From Methylotuvimicrobium buryatense 5G (lineage in GTDB: Bacteria > Pseudomonadota > Gammaproteobacteria > Methylococcales > Methylomonadaceae): a DNA stretch of 64,000 nucleotides. Shown piece after piece: positions 16,336 through 25,089 of the stretch (its first letter is position 1; each line of letters opens with the position of its first letter). Made by a program: the position numbers and the translations under genes. Location of the stretch: the NCBI RefSeq assembly GCF_000341735.1, contig NZ_KB455575.1, forward strand, positions 673,131-737,130. Reading direction: 5' to 3'. The notes beneath the pieces are model-generated. The model was not told the DNA's origin. It did not search any database and saw only the letters and a list, made by a program, of their open reading frames with translations.

Positions 16336-17082
16336 ATGCGGCCCTTGTATATCGAAGGCAAACCCGGTTGCCGCGTGGTTTTGGACGAGCCGGCGCTCAG
16401 AATTTCGGTGCCGGATAAAGCCGACCGGTTGTTTCCGTTGGCGCGGATTTCGCGCGTGGTGTGTTCCGGTTCGGTCGAATGGACGATGGGCGCATTGCTG
16501 GCTTGCGCCGATGCCGGTATCGTCGTTTTGATCTTGTCGAAAACCGGCGAGGTCAGGGCGCGTTGGTTGGGCGTCAGCCGGGATAGGCAATTGTTTGCCC
16601 AGCGTTTGCTTGATTTATTGTCAATGCCGGACGGCATGCAACGTTATGAAACTTGGCGGGCGGCCATGCAAAAAATGGCGGCTCGCAGTTTTGCCCGGCG
16701 CGCGGGATTGCATGATTGGCGGGAAATACCGGTTGCGGATTTGCTTAGCGGTTTGCGCTTGAATTTAATGAACGATTGGCCGAATGTCGTCAATCGAATC
16801 GAGTCGTTATTGTATGGCGAAATGACGTTGTTGTTACTAGAGCAGGGATTGGATGTGCAGGATGAATCCGTTCAAGTTAACCGGTTGGATTTAGCCGCCG
16901 ATTTCAGCCGCTTGTTGCTGTGGGATTTTTATTTGCCGCTGCTGGATATGAAGGGGCGTTCTTCGGCGCTTCCCGGCGAACGCGCCTTGGTCGAGTTGTA
17001 TCAAGGCCGTTCCGATCGGGTCGGTATCTTGTTTCGGGGCACGGTCAATAAGTTGCACCGGTTTTTGATGGGGGCTTCGTAA
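16336..17082 (+). CDS. Second, shortened Cas1 paralogue lacking catalytic residues
   Basis: 248 residues. Its N-terminal domain reads like Cas1 (RPLYIEGKPGCRVVLDEP..., LARISRVVCSGSVEWTMGALLACADAGIVVLIL), and the helical part MNDWPNVVNRIESLLYGEMTLLLLEQGLD aligns with PDPVNACLSLGYTLLHY...VGLDP of Cas1. Where Cas1 has the LRG-EG glutamate there is a deletion, and the GFYHD histidine is replaced (DVQDESVQ). Only an Asp in RLDLAADFSRLL seems kept. Likely a structural subunit or dimer partner rather than an integrase. Its start follows cas1 by two bases and its stop overlaps the next ATG. Confidence 0.8.
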   Translation: MRPLYIEGKPGCRVVLDEPALRISVPDKADRLFPLARISRVVCSGSVEWTMGALLACADAGIVVLILSKTGEVRARWLGVSRDRQLFAQRLLDLLSMPDGMQRYETWRAAMQKMAARSFARRAGLHDWREIPVADLLSGLRLNLMNDWPNVVNRIESLLYGEMTLLLLEQGLDVQDESVQVNRLDLAADFSRLLLWDFYLPLLDMKGRSSALPGERALVELYQGRSDRVGILFRGTVNKLHRFLMGAS

Positions 17083-17390
17083 TGGCGGACAGTTCGGCGG
17101 GTTTGTATTTGATTTCTTACGATATTGCCGATCCTAAGCGTTTGTCGAAAACCCATCGGGTTTTGAAAAGGCAGGGTCTGCCGGTGCAGTATTCGGTTTT
17201 TATCGTTGTGATGAAGCGGCCTCGTTTGTTGCGCTTGTTACAGGCTCTTGGGCATTTGATCGATGAGCGGGAGGATGATATTCGTTGTTATCGTTTGCCG
17301 GAATGCGGCGAAATCAAAACCTTGGGCGTGCAGTTGTTTCCGGAAGATGTGTTGTTGTTTACCGGCGGCGTGAATAGGATTTTGAGTTGA
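17082..17390 (+). CDS. Second Cas2 paralogue
   Basis: 102 residues, ATG overlapping the previous TAA by one base. The Cas2 fold is seen in LYLISYDIADPKRLSKTHRVLKRQG, QYSVFIVVMKRPRLLRLLQAL and DDIRCYRLPECGEIKTLG. It differs strongly from the first Cas2 and so is not a recent duplicate. Together the four genes form a mirror-symmetric adaptation module, presumably making a hetero-Cas1/hetero-Cas2 complex; that is inference. Confidence 0.87.
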   Translation: MADSSAGLYLISYDIADPKRLSKTHRVLKRQGLPVQYSVFIVVMKRPRLLRLLQALGHLIDEREDDIRCYRLPECGEIKTLGVQLFPEDVLLFTGGVNRILS

Positions 17391-17594
17391 TCCGGTCAAA
17401 GTTTATCGAGCTTGTGCTGAAATTTGGCTAGCAAAAAATATGCTTGTTTTTTAGCGACTGTGGCCTCGATGTCTTTATTTATTACCCAACATTTGCGACT
17501 CCGAAATCGCGACGAAGGCGTCGCTCCCACAGTACTCACGCTCAATGGTATCCATTGTCCGGTTGCCGTTTTTATACGGCAGGTCGTCTATGCT

Positions 17595-17761
17595 CATAGG
17601 CGCCAACTTAAGAAAATAACGCGTCATTCCGCCAGGGGTTGGCGGAATCCAGTGCCACGGATGGCAATGCGTGCTTTCACATCCATGAAACCTGGAAATC
17701 GGCAATCCATGCCGAGATGACCAATAATGCCGCTAATGCACCATAGAAGTTGGCGCTTATG
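17595..17761. mobile_element. Miniature inverted-repeat element, family A, copy 1
   Basis: Ends CATAGGCGCCAACTTAAG and AGTTGGCGCTTATG are inverted repeats. The interior contains CATTCCGCCAGGGGTTGGCGGAAT and a GCCACGGATGGCAATGCGT segment. A second copy lies at 22491-22667 and partial ends at about 20850 and 48391. Non-coding, so mobilised in trans if at all. Confidence 0.85.
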
Positions 17762-17762
17762 T

Positions 17763-17927
17763 CAGCAATTCCCAGTTTGAGCAGTTTCGCCGATTTTAGG
17801 GTGTGGGGTATGCCTGTCGAGGAACGCCGTAAACCCATCCATGGGAGCTTGGCGGCAGCTCCCTGCTGCCGACATCCTCGCCAAGCATACCCCACACCCT
17901 TTTTGATCTCCAAATTGGGAATTGCTG
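17763..17927. mobile_element. Miniature inverted-repeat element, family B, with 9-bp target duplication
   Basis: Terminal repeats CAGCAATTCCCAGTTTG and CAAATTGGGAATTGCTG; internal hairpin GGGTGTGGGGTATGC...GCATACCCCACACCC. Flanked by the direct repeat CGCTTATGT at 17754-17762 and 17928-17936. It sits at the last bases of the family A copy, so it inserted later. Confidence 0.85.
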
Positions 17928-17998
17928 CGCTTATGTCGTCTGTGCTTGTGTATAACGACAGGTCCGCTATACTTTCGAGTTTTTGGAAATTAGTCATT

Positions 17999-18334
17999 AT
18001 GTCCCAATACCCTGAGAAAACCTGTTCCATCGATCGTTTGATTCGTCATCCGAAGCTTATCGAGACCGCTAAGTCCGGTGTGAAAACTCAACAACGCCGG
18101 GACGGCGTTTATGCTTGGCCGGGAGAGGTTTTCGAGTTGGACGGAACGGCATTCGTCGTAACCGATTTGCAGCGCGAGCGTTTAGGCGATATGACCGATG
18201 AGCACGCCAAGGCGGAAGGTTATCCGAATTTGGAAAGCTATCGCGCGTTGATTCTATCGATGCATCCGGGTATGACCTGGGAGCCGGAGCACTTGGTTTG
18301 GGTGCATAGCTTCAAGATCAAACAGGACGACTAA
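17999..18334 (+). CDS. ASCH domain protein
   Basis: 111 residues from ATG 17999. The pattern SIDRLIRHPKLIETAKSGVKTQQRR...GEVFELDGTAFVVTDLQRERLGDMTDEHAKAEGY...HLVW fits the ASCH fold, a small RNA-binding domain related to PUA and found in putative translation-associated proteins. The specific role is unknown. A longer frame starting at 17750 only translates the family B element. Followed six bases later by the GIY-YIG gene, so the two are probably cotranscribed. Confidence 0.75.
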   Translation: MSQYPEKTCSIDRLIRHPKLIETAKSGVKTQQRRDGVYAWPGEVFELDGTAFVVTDLQRERLGDMTDEHAKAEGYPNLESYRALILSMHPGMTWEPEHLVWVHSFKIKQDD

Positions 18335-18340
18335 TTCGCG

Positions 18341-18607
18341 ATGCAGTGGTTCGTGTATATGATTCTTTGTAGCGACGAATCGCTGTATACCGGCATTACT
18401 AATGATATCGACCGGCGTTTCCGGGAACATTCGGAAGGTAGACTGGGCGCCAAATATTTTCGAGGACGGCAAGCATCGCGTCTGGTTTATTTGGAAGGCG
18501 GGCACGACCGCAGTTCCGCAACGAAACGCGAGATTGCCATCAAGCGATTGAACCGCGCGCATAAACTGCTCTTATTGCGTTCGGATGTTAACCAATTAAC
18601 CGGTTAA
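18341..18607 (+). CDS. GIY-YIG nuclease-superfamily protein (YhbQ/UPF0213 type)
   Basis: 88 residues. Starts QWFVYMILCSDESLYTGITNDIDRRFREH, the GIY-YIG core with VYM...LYTGIT and the catalytic Arg in NDIDRRF; continues with AKYFRGR and KREIAIKRLNR as in UPF0213 proteins. These small stand-alone nucleases are thought to act on nucleic acids in repair, without a firm physiological role. Confidence 0.88.
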   Translation: MQWFVYMILCSDESLYTGITNDIDRRFREHSEGRLGAKYFRGRQASRLVYLEGGHDRSSATKREIAIKRLNRAHKLLLLRSDVNQLTG

Positions 18608-18687
18608 CGCAGGATTCGATGCTATTGTTACGGCTTTTTTACGGTATAATTCACGGCATTTTTCAACTCAAGGTATTTTAAGGCGAT

Positions 18688-19899
18688 ATGTCCGATATTA
18701 ATAAAGTGGTTTTGGCTTATTCCGGCGGTTTGGATACGTCGGTCATTTTGAAATGGTTGCAGGATGTATATTCTTGCGAAGTGGTCACATTTACCGCCGA
18801 TATCGGTCAGGGCGAAGAAGTCGAACCGGCGCGCGCAAAAGCTCAGGCCATGGGCATCAAGGAAATTTATATCGACGATCTGCGCGAGGAATTCGCGCGC
18901 GATTTCGTGTTTCCGATGTTCCGCGCCAATACGATTTATGAAGGCGAATATTTGCTCGGTACGTCGATTGCCCGTCCGTTGATCGCGAAACGTTTGATCG
19001 AAATCGCCAACGAAACCGGCGCCGAGGCGATTTCTCACGGCGCGACCGGCAAAGGCAACGATCAGGTTCGTTTCGAATTGGGTGCTTATGCACTGCGTCC
19101 CGATATTCATATCATCGCGCCGTGGCGTGAGTGGGATTTGACCTCGCGCGAAAAACTGCTTAGCTATGCCGAGCAACACGGCATTCCGGTCGAAATGAAA
19201 CGCGGTAAGGCATCGCCTTATTCGATGGATGCCAATTTACTGCATATTTCCTATGAGGGCGGTATTCTCGAAGATCCTTGGGCGGAGCCCGAAGAGTCGA
19301 TGTGGCGTTGGTCGGTCTCGCCGGAAGCGGCGCCCGACGAGCCGACTTATATCGAATTGACTTATCAAGGCGGCGATATCGTCGCAATCGACGGCGTGCC
19401 TCATTCGCCCGCCGAAGTGTTGGAGAAATTGAATAAAGTCGCGGGCGCCAATGGCGTAGGTCGGCTCGATATCGTCGAGAATCGTTATGTCGGCATGAAG
19501 TCGCGAGGTTGTTATGAAACGCCGGGCGGTACGATCATGCTTAAAGCGCATCGGGCGATCGAATCTTTGACGCTCGATAGAGAAGTCGCGCATTTGAAGG
19601 ATGAATTGATGCCGCGCTATGCCAGTTTGATTTATAACGGTTACTGGTGGAGTCCTGAACGGAAAATGTTGCAGGAAATGATCGATGCATCGCAGGCCAA
19701 TGTCAATGGTACGGTTAGGATAAAACTGTATAAAGGCAATGTCATTGTGGCCGGTCGTGCTTCCGATACCGATAGCTTGTTCGACGAGTCGATCGCGACT
19801 TTCGAGGACGATGCCGGCGCCTATAATCAAAAGGATGCCGAAGGCTTTATTAAATTGAATGCATTGAGAATGCGTATTGCGGCAAAAAAAGGCCGTTGA
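18688..19899 (+). CDS. argG: Argininosuccinate synthase
   Basis: 403 residues, normal length. Joins citrulline and aspartate using ATP in arginine synthesis. The PP-loop ATP motif [15 protein letters not shown] is at residues 9-23; [17 protein letters not shown] and [16 protein letters not shown] are further argG signatures. The gene has its own upstream region (18608-18687) with a plausible ribosome site (AAGGCG) and stands alone. A 9-bp stem GGGATCGTC/GACGATCCC follows the stop at 19908-19940 without a clear T-run. Confidence 0.98.
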   Translation: MSDINKVVLAYSGGLDTSVILKWLQDVYSCEVVTFTADIGQGEEVEPARAKAQAMGIKEIYIDDLREEFARDFVFPMFRANTIYEGEYLLGTSIARPLIAKRLIEIANETGAEAISHGATGKGNDQVRFELGAYALRPDIHIIAPWREWDLTSREKLLSYAEQHGIPVEMKRGKASPYSMDANLLHISYEGGILEDPWAEPEESMWRWSVSPEAAPDEPTYIELTYQGGDIVAIDGVPHSPAEVLEKLNKVAGANGVGRLDIVENRYVGMKSRGCYETPGGTIMLKAHRAIESLTLDREVAHLKDELMPRYASLIYNGYWWSPERKMLQEMIDASQANVNGTVRIKLYKGNVIVAGRASDTDSLFDESIATFEDDAGAYNQKDAEGFIKLNALRMRIAAKKGR

Positions 19900-20135
19900 G
19901 CCGATATGGGATCGTCTTGCTGCTTGGCTGCCTGACGATCCCGATAAAAAGCAGGACAATTCTATTTAAACTTGTATAATTGCCAGGTTAATTTTTTATC
20001 TCAAACCGCTTATTATTAGACATTACTGTGCGGTTCTCGGATGAAGGCGATTTATGCGGGTCAATTTTGTCAATAATAAAAAATTTCGGTGGGGAAGCTG
20101 TCAGCTAAGGAATTCCGTATCGAGAGGAAGAAATA

Positions 20136-20741
20136 ATGAGCGAAAAGCTAAATTCGAACTCTGGTAATGGACGGGACAGTGGTTTGATCGTTGTGGAAAG
20201 AATTCCGTCGCATCAGAGTCTGGTAAAGGTAAACAGGGTTTTGATCTATGCGGTGTTTTTTTTAACAGCTATGGTCTTTCTGATGGGTTTTTTTCTTATG
20301 CCTACTCAGGACGCCATCAACCATTTAAAGGCCGTTCGAATAGAGCAGGCTTTTAATAAAACTAATAATCCTGCCATGTCCGCTGAAATCGATATTCTCA
20401 AGGCGCAGTTGATCGGTTTGATCAGCGGCTCGATAGAAAGCAAATTGACAACGCTCGAGCAAAGCGTGAAATTAGGTAGCGTCAATTATTCTTTGGGGAC
20501 GATTGCGGATCTTAAAAACGATGTGAAGATGCTGCGCTCTTATTCCGATGCGGCTAAACCCAATCTTTCTGAAGCCAATAACGAACAGTTGCTGGCTGAA
20601 ATGTCGCAATTAAAGAATCTGATTTATTTGACTTTAGGTTCCTGCGGCCTCATGCTCGCGGCAATTGCCGGCGTTTGGTTTAGAACGCGCAGAAGGCTAG
20701 TTCACCAAAATGCCCGTCGCGGTTTTTTAGGTAAGCATTAA
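20136..20741 (+). CDS. Two-helix membrane protein of unknown function
   Basis: 201 residues from ATG 20136, with AGAGGAAG eight bases upstream. It has a cytoplasmic-looking N terminus, a transmembrane helix (about residues 34-52, LIYAVFFLTAMVFLMGFFL), a long soluble central region with heptad-like hydrophobic spacing (about 60-165) and a second helix (LIYLTLGSCGLMLAAIAGVWF) followed by an Arg-rich tail. No family recognised. Upstream 19900-20135 holds no gene. Confidence 0.75.
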   Translation: MSEKLNSNSGNGRDSGLIVVERIPSHQSLVKVNRVLIYAVFFLTAMVFLMGFFLMPTQDAINHLKAVRIEQAFNKTNNPAMSAEIDILKAQLIGLISGSIESKLTTLEQSVKLGSVNYSLGTIADLKNDVKMLRSYSDAAKPNLSEANNEQLLAEMSQLKNLIYLTLGSCGLMLAAIAGVWFRTRRRLVHQNARRGFLGKH

Positions 20742-21110
20742 TTCTAATGCATCATCGTTCCTACGCTCTGCGTGGGAATGCATCCCTAGACGCTCTGCGT
20801 CACCAGTGGGCGATAAAACAAGCAAGAGTAACTCCTCCATTAGCGCCAACTTAGTGCTTATCACATAGTGCATTTGCCGCTTTATTTCGTTATATCGGCA
20901 TGGATTTCCGATCTTCCGGTTACATAAGTGTGAAGCTAAGCATTGCCAACCGTGGTGCTGGATTCCGCCAATCCCTGGCGGAATGACCTGTTTTTCTGGT
21001 TCCCACGGTCCTCCCGTGGGAACCCATACCTTGGTAACCCCATGTAAGATTCGGTATGCATTCCCACGCTGGGGCGGTGGGAACGAGGAATGTGATGATA
21101 CCAAAGTAAC
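20742..21110. repeat. Intergenic REP and MITE fragments
   Basis: Contains a REP hairpin (TCCTACGCTCTGCGTGGGAA, about 20759-20779), partial family A element ends (AGCGCCAACTTAGTGCTTAT near 20846; ATTCCGCCAATCCCTGGCGGAAT near 20961) and a composite REP (TTCCCACGGTCCTCCCGTGGGAA about 21000-21022; ATTCCCACGCTGGGGCGGTGGGAAC about 21060-21085). No gene seen. Confidence 0.7.
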
Positions 21111-21149
21111 AAAAAAGCCGCTAACGGATAATCGTTAGCGGCTTTTTTG
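21111..21149 (-). terminator. Rho-independent terminator of the cytochrome gene
   Basis: A-run, stem GCCGCTAACG/CGTTAGCGGC (21117-21126 with 21133-21142) and T-run TTTTTT. It is symmetric, so it can act in both directions. It lies 50 bp past the stop of the cytochrome gene on the minus strand. Confidence 0.9.
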
Positions 21150-21199
21150 TTGGGCAAATCGGTCAAACGTTTAAGCTTGACCGACAACTCCAGTTACTT

Positions 21200-21535
21200 T
21201 TATTTGCTCAGGAATTCGTAAACAGCATCGATTGCTTGTTCTTCGCTTAAACCGGCTTTTTTGACCGGTCCCAAGCTCATGATCTGATCGGTAGCTTTAG
21301 GCATGCCGCCTTTACCCTCTTTCAATACGGTACCGAATTTTGCACGGTCTAAAGCGCCGCTTTTGATCAGTTCACGTAATTGCGGGTTTGATGAAATATC
21401 GTGGCAAGCACCGCAGCCGCGACCGAATGCGCGATCATAGATTTTTTTGCCGACCGCTGCGTCTCCGGCTGCGAATGCTTGGCTGCTTAAAGTCAGGGCT
21501 GCGAAACCTGCTGCTGCGATTAAGGATTTTTTCAT
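21200..21535 (-). CDS. Small periplasmic c-type cytochrome
   Basis: 111 residues. A cleavable signal peptide (MKKSLIAAAGFAALTLSSQAFA) exports it; the mature protein binds one haem through CGACH at about residues 41-45. The likely distal Met is in GGMPKATD (about 75-82). A single-haem class I cytochrome of about 9 kDa, probably an electron carrier; the partner cannot be told from the sequence. GAGGTC upstream of the ATG is a plausible ribosome site, and a terminator follows. Confidence 0.88.
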   Translation of the reverse strand: MKKSLIAAAGFAALTLSSQAFAAGDAAVGKKIYDRAFGRGCGACHDISSNPQLRELIKSGALDRAKFGTVLKEGKGGMPKATDQIMSLGPVKKAGLSEEQAIDAVYEFLSK

Positions 21536-22310
21536 TTTTGACCTCTCTTGGTGATTAAAAAAGAACCATAACCCGGTTACGGTTCGATTAAAAGTTAAAG
21601 CCGCAAAGAATAGGGGATTTAACGTAAAAATTCAAATACAATTTGTTTATTTTATTGGGATTATTTCCCGAATTGTTTCGCTAGGATTTTGAGATAAAGC
21701 GTGGTTGAGTTTCTGTAATCATTCGGTGTATTTGAAGGATTGTGTATAGGTTGTTGTTTTATAAGGAAGCGTGAGTGCGAATAGCTAAATTATGGCAGCA
21801 AGCCCGATTGCCTGTGGCTACGTGAGAATGCGGAAGTTTGCACATCATTAGGTTTAATCCTCATAAAAAAGTTAACTGAATAGCTATGAGTTTTTTAAAC
21901 AAAACGCGTTACACAAAAAGTTCCGGTACTTCCATGTTCCGGTTAGCCATTGCCTTCGGCTGGAGGATAATAGTATGGGTATAGCGAAACAAAGATTGGC
22001 TTTCGTCCAATTAATGCTAAAAATTCAATGAAACTGTGCTGATTCTTTGGCATTTCAAAGTAAAAAAGCGCTTTGTTGAGGTGTATTATTGTTATGTCGG
22101 CTGAATATAAACTGAACCGAAATAATTATTTGAATGGCAAGCGGTTTGATGGGTAGATGATTTCGAGGTCTAATACTGAGGAAGCGACGCTTTCGCCGCG
22201 ACAATCGAAGCCATTGTCGCTCAGTGATAATTGTCTTGTAAGGTGAGGCAGGAGCGCGATGGCCGCGTTTTTCCTCCCTGCGTGTGAATGCATACCGATC
22301 TTGCCTTGGT
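21536..22310. other. Long intergenic region upstream of the cytochrome gene
   Basis: AT-rich, no convincing reading frame on either strand. The part next to 21535 must hold the promoter of the divergent cytochrome gene. I see no clear operator or RNA gene. From about 22180 hairpin-type repeats begin. Confidence 0.6.
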
Positions 22311-22321
22311 AGCCAAGGTAT

Positions 22322-22455
22322 CACTGTCATTAAGTTAAGCCGTTCGTGGTGAGCCTGTCGAACCATGGACGGCTTAACTTATCGACCCAGGATTTTTCCA
22401 TTCACCCTTTGACAGGCTCAGGGCGAACGGAAAAATCCTTAACTTAATGGCAGTG
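22322..22455. mobile_element. Miniature inverted-repeat element, family C, with 11-bp target duplication
   Basis: Terminal repeats CACTGTCATTAAGTTAAG and CTTAACTTAATGGCAGTG. Flanked by AGCCAAGGTAT at 22311-22321 and 22456-22466, an exact 11-bp direct repeat. The interior contains a GAGCCTGTCGAACC...TTTGACAGGCTC segment. Non-coding, 134 bp. Confidence 0.88.
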
Positions 22456-22490
22456 AGCCAAGGTATGGGTTCCCACGGAGGGCCCGTCGC

Positions 22491-22667
22491 CATAAGCGCC
22501 AACTTAAGGAAGGAACGCGTCATTCCGCCAGGGATTGGCGGAATCCAGGGCCACGGATGGCAATGCGTAGCACCACTTCCATGCAACATGGATATCGACA
22601 ACCCATACCGATAGGACGAATAAAGCCATAAACGCACCATAGAATAGGCACTAAGTTGGCGCTTATG
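22491..22667. mobile_element. Miniature inverted-repeat element, family A, copy 2, with 11-bp target duplication
   Basis: Ends CATAAGCGCCAACTTAAG and TTGGCGCTTATG. Exact direct repeats GGGCCCGTCGC lie on both sides (22480-22490 and 22668-22678). The interior resembles 17595-17761 (CATTCCGCCAGGGATTGGCGGAATCC, GCCACGGATGGCAATGCGTAG). Confidence 0.88.
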
Positions 22668-22673
22668 GGGCCC

Positions 22674-22797
22674 GTCGCTGCTATTAAGTTCAAACCATCA
22701 CAGAAATTAAGTAATGCTTGCATTCAGGCTCTACTGAGCCTCAAAAGCTTGCCATCCATGGCGGAATGACGGGTTTCTCTTAACTTAATGGCAGTGA
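22674..22797. mobile_element. Diverged miniature element of family C
   Basis: Left end GTCGCTGCTATTAAGTTC and right end CTTAACTTAATGGCAGTGAC are imperfect inverted repeats resembling family C. The sequence just outside (ACGGAGGGCCC on the left once the family A copy is removed, ACGGAGGACCC on the right) looks like an 11-bp target duplication with one difference. Confidence 0.65.
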
Positions 22798-23188
22798 CGG
22801 AGGACCCTGGGAACCAGTTAGATATCGTTTTGTCATTTTAGCTAACGTGACTTCGATACCATTTATTGTTACCTAACGCATCCGGCTTCGAAATCGCGAT
22901 CAGGGGATCGCTCTAGGCTGTCGAAACGCATGCATCAAATCACATACCTTATTAATATTCAATAACTTAAAATCATTCTGGATGCAATCGTTTGACCAAA
23001 ACGACAGCTTAAGCCGCTTTTATTTTTCTCATAAAGCGACTAATCAATGACTTAGCTAAAAGAAGCACAACTATATGGTTTATAATCGTTCACTTTACAG
23101 TGATTTTATTTCCTCAGCTTGTGGATTTAAAATTATCGCTGTATGCGGTACAAATAGGTCTTATTTTAACCCATCCCCCAAATACTAT

Positions 23189-24713
23189 GCTTCAAATGTC
23201 AAAACTACTAAACACGCGCGATGAATGGAAAAACAAAGCGACTGAGCGCGCAGCTGAGCTTCGTGAGCTTAGAAAAACACAAAAACGTCATTTGAAAAAA
23301 ATAGCGGAACTGAAACGGAATAATTGCCAGTTAGAGCAGCTTGTCGAAGCAAAAAAAACATTACCTTCGAGCATCAGTCAACCCTAACAACCCAGGATAT
23401 TGCTGTTGTACCCGCGAATACTTCAACGGTTATTGACATAACACAAGCTCAGCAAACGCGACTTTTATGCGTGCTTATCGTGCTTGATGCGGTGGTTTCT
23501 TTTCGTAGCGTTCCGCGCATTCTTGAATTATTTCATTCACAAACATCGCTTGAATTACCGTGGACGCCACATTTTACTTCGGTGATTAACTGGAGTTTGC
23601 GCGTCGGCTTAGGGTTACTGCGCCAAGTGTGCCCAACGTGCGAGCCTTGGATTGCGATCATTGATTACTCCATTGATATAGGGACTAAAAAAGCACTGGT
23701 CGTGCTCCGCGTAAAAACACAGTCGCTGCGCCAACGCGGCAGCGCTATTCAATTACAAGATTGTGAATGTATCGGTCTTAAGGTGCGTGAAACGGTTAAT
23801 CATCAGACGGTTTGCCAGGACTTAGAGGACATTTTTGCTATCGCCGGCGTGCCTCAAGCGATTGTTAAAGACTGCGACTACACGCTGGCAAAAGGTGTGC
23901 GACATTGGTCGGCCAAACAAGAAAAACCGGTGCCCGTCATTGATGACATCGGTCACTGCATGGCCAGCGCGCTGAAAAGTCAATTTGAAAAAACAGCGGA
24001 TTATAAAGCCTTTACTGCGGCACTGGGTCAAGGTGCGAAATGCCTGAGACAGACAGAATTTGCCTGTTTGACACCCCCTAAATTACGGACTAAAGGGCCG
24101 TTTTCAAAGCATCAGTAAACTCGGTGAATGGGGGGCTAAAATGCTGGATGTCTTTGCCGTTAAAGGCGGCGCGAAGAAAGGCAGCGTGTTAGCTAAATTA
24201 CGGACGGTGTTTCCGGGCTTTTTACGGATGAAACCCTTTATTGAGCGCTTCGCGTTGACGACTAAAATAGTCTCAGAGGTGATGGAAATCATTAAAAACA
24301 AAGGGCTTAACAAAGTCACCTACCAACAATGTTACCAATTATCAAAAACATTGCCGCGAAATTCTAAAGTCAAAACACACCTACAAGCTTGGTTAAAAAA
24401 GCATGTGCAGATTCAAGCAGAGCTGACCGAACTGCCGTTGTTAAGCAGTAGCGATATTATTGAAACGCTGTTTGGAAATTATAAATATATGCTTGAACGC
24501 AGTCCGCAAGCCGACATGAATCGCTCCGTGCTATTGATTCCTGCTTTATGTGGCAGTCGAAAAGAAGCGGTGATTGACCAGGCATTAAATAAAGCATTTC
24601 AAGTAGATCTAGCACACTGGGAGGAGAAGAATATCCCTTATACGGTAAGAAAAAAGCGCAAAGAATTTTTTAAACATAAAAGCCAAAAATCGGGGAAAAT
24701 AATAACGGACTAG
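23189..24713 (+). pseudogene. Broken transposase-like gene
   Basis: Three successive frames read as one protein. The first (from about 23189) is a coiled-coil basic segment (SKLLNTRDEWKNKATERAAELRELRK). At a run of eight A (about 23348-23356) the frame moves by -1 into a DDE-like core with IIDYSIDIGTKKALVV and VIDDIGHCMASALK. At about 24090 a second shift leads to FQSISKLGEWGAKMLDVFAVKG... and SDIIETLFGNYKYMLER. Conserved acidic residues and layout suggest a DDE transposase, but I cannot name the family. The A8 shift could be programmed, as in many insertion sequences; the second break looks like decay. Confidence 0.6.
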
Positions 24714-25089
24714 ATCAGTCTTTCGACAGGCTAGAGCGATCCTCTGATCGCGATCTCGAGGCCGAAAGTCTTAAGTCACAATAAATGGTATCGAGGTCTC
24801 ATTGGTTAAGGTTGCAAAAGGGTAATTTTTGACTTATGCATAACGATGAGAGCGGGGGCTTGGGAAATAGCGAAGTGGTTTAACTTCAACTATTAACCTG
24901 AAAAGAGCAGTTGAGAGCCTCAAACTCCCGTTCGCCCTGAGCCCCTTCGGCTACGCTCAGGAGAGCCCTGTCGAAGGGCGAACGGGAGTTTGAGGCTTCA
25001 CCAGGCCGGTGAAAGTGTTGTAGCCCCTTCATGCTTCGACTTTACTCAGCACGAACGTCTACAACACATGCCAACTGCTCTTTCTAGAA
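24714..25089. repeat. Intergenic repeats between the broken transposase and leuB-like gene
   Basis: 24771-24852 is a reverse-oriented partial copy of the family D element found at 28214 (ends TTTTTGACTTATGCATAACGATGAG). 24902-25083 is a separate 182-bp inverted-repeat element listed on its own. No gene seen. Confidence 0.7.
24902..25083. mobile_element. Inverted-repeat element with a 22-bp internal palindrome
   Basis: Outer ends AAAGAGCAGTTG (24902-24913) and CAACTGCTCTTT (25072-25083) are perfect inverted repeats. Inside, GCCTCAAACTCCCGTTCGCC at 24917 and its complement ending at 24996 form 22-bp perfect arms. It ends seven bases before the leuB-like stop codon, so it may act as that gene's transcript end. 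Confidence 0.7.

Larger units (their letters stand above)
17391..17998. repeat. Intergenic block of mobile repeats after the adaptation module
   Basis: No gene is supported. It contains a GCGACGAAGGCGTCGCTCCCACAG hairpin (about 17510-17532) and two miniature elements listed separately (17595-17761 and 17763-17927). The final 60 bases before the ASCH gene probably hold its promoter. Confidence 0.7.

Noticed and set aside
17424..17720. 98-residue frame after cas2'
   Set aside because: It runs through a hairpin repeat and a miniature element and has no ribosome site or protein-like composition.
17677..18030. 117-residue minus-strand frame
   Set aside because: Covers the family B element and the promoter of the ASCH gene; no family resemblance.
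19905..19945. Terminator after argG
   Set aside because: A good 9-bp stem is present but no T-run follows on the plus strand, so I mention it only within the argG entry.
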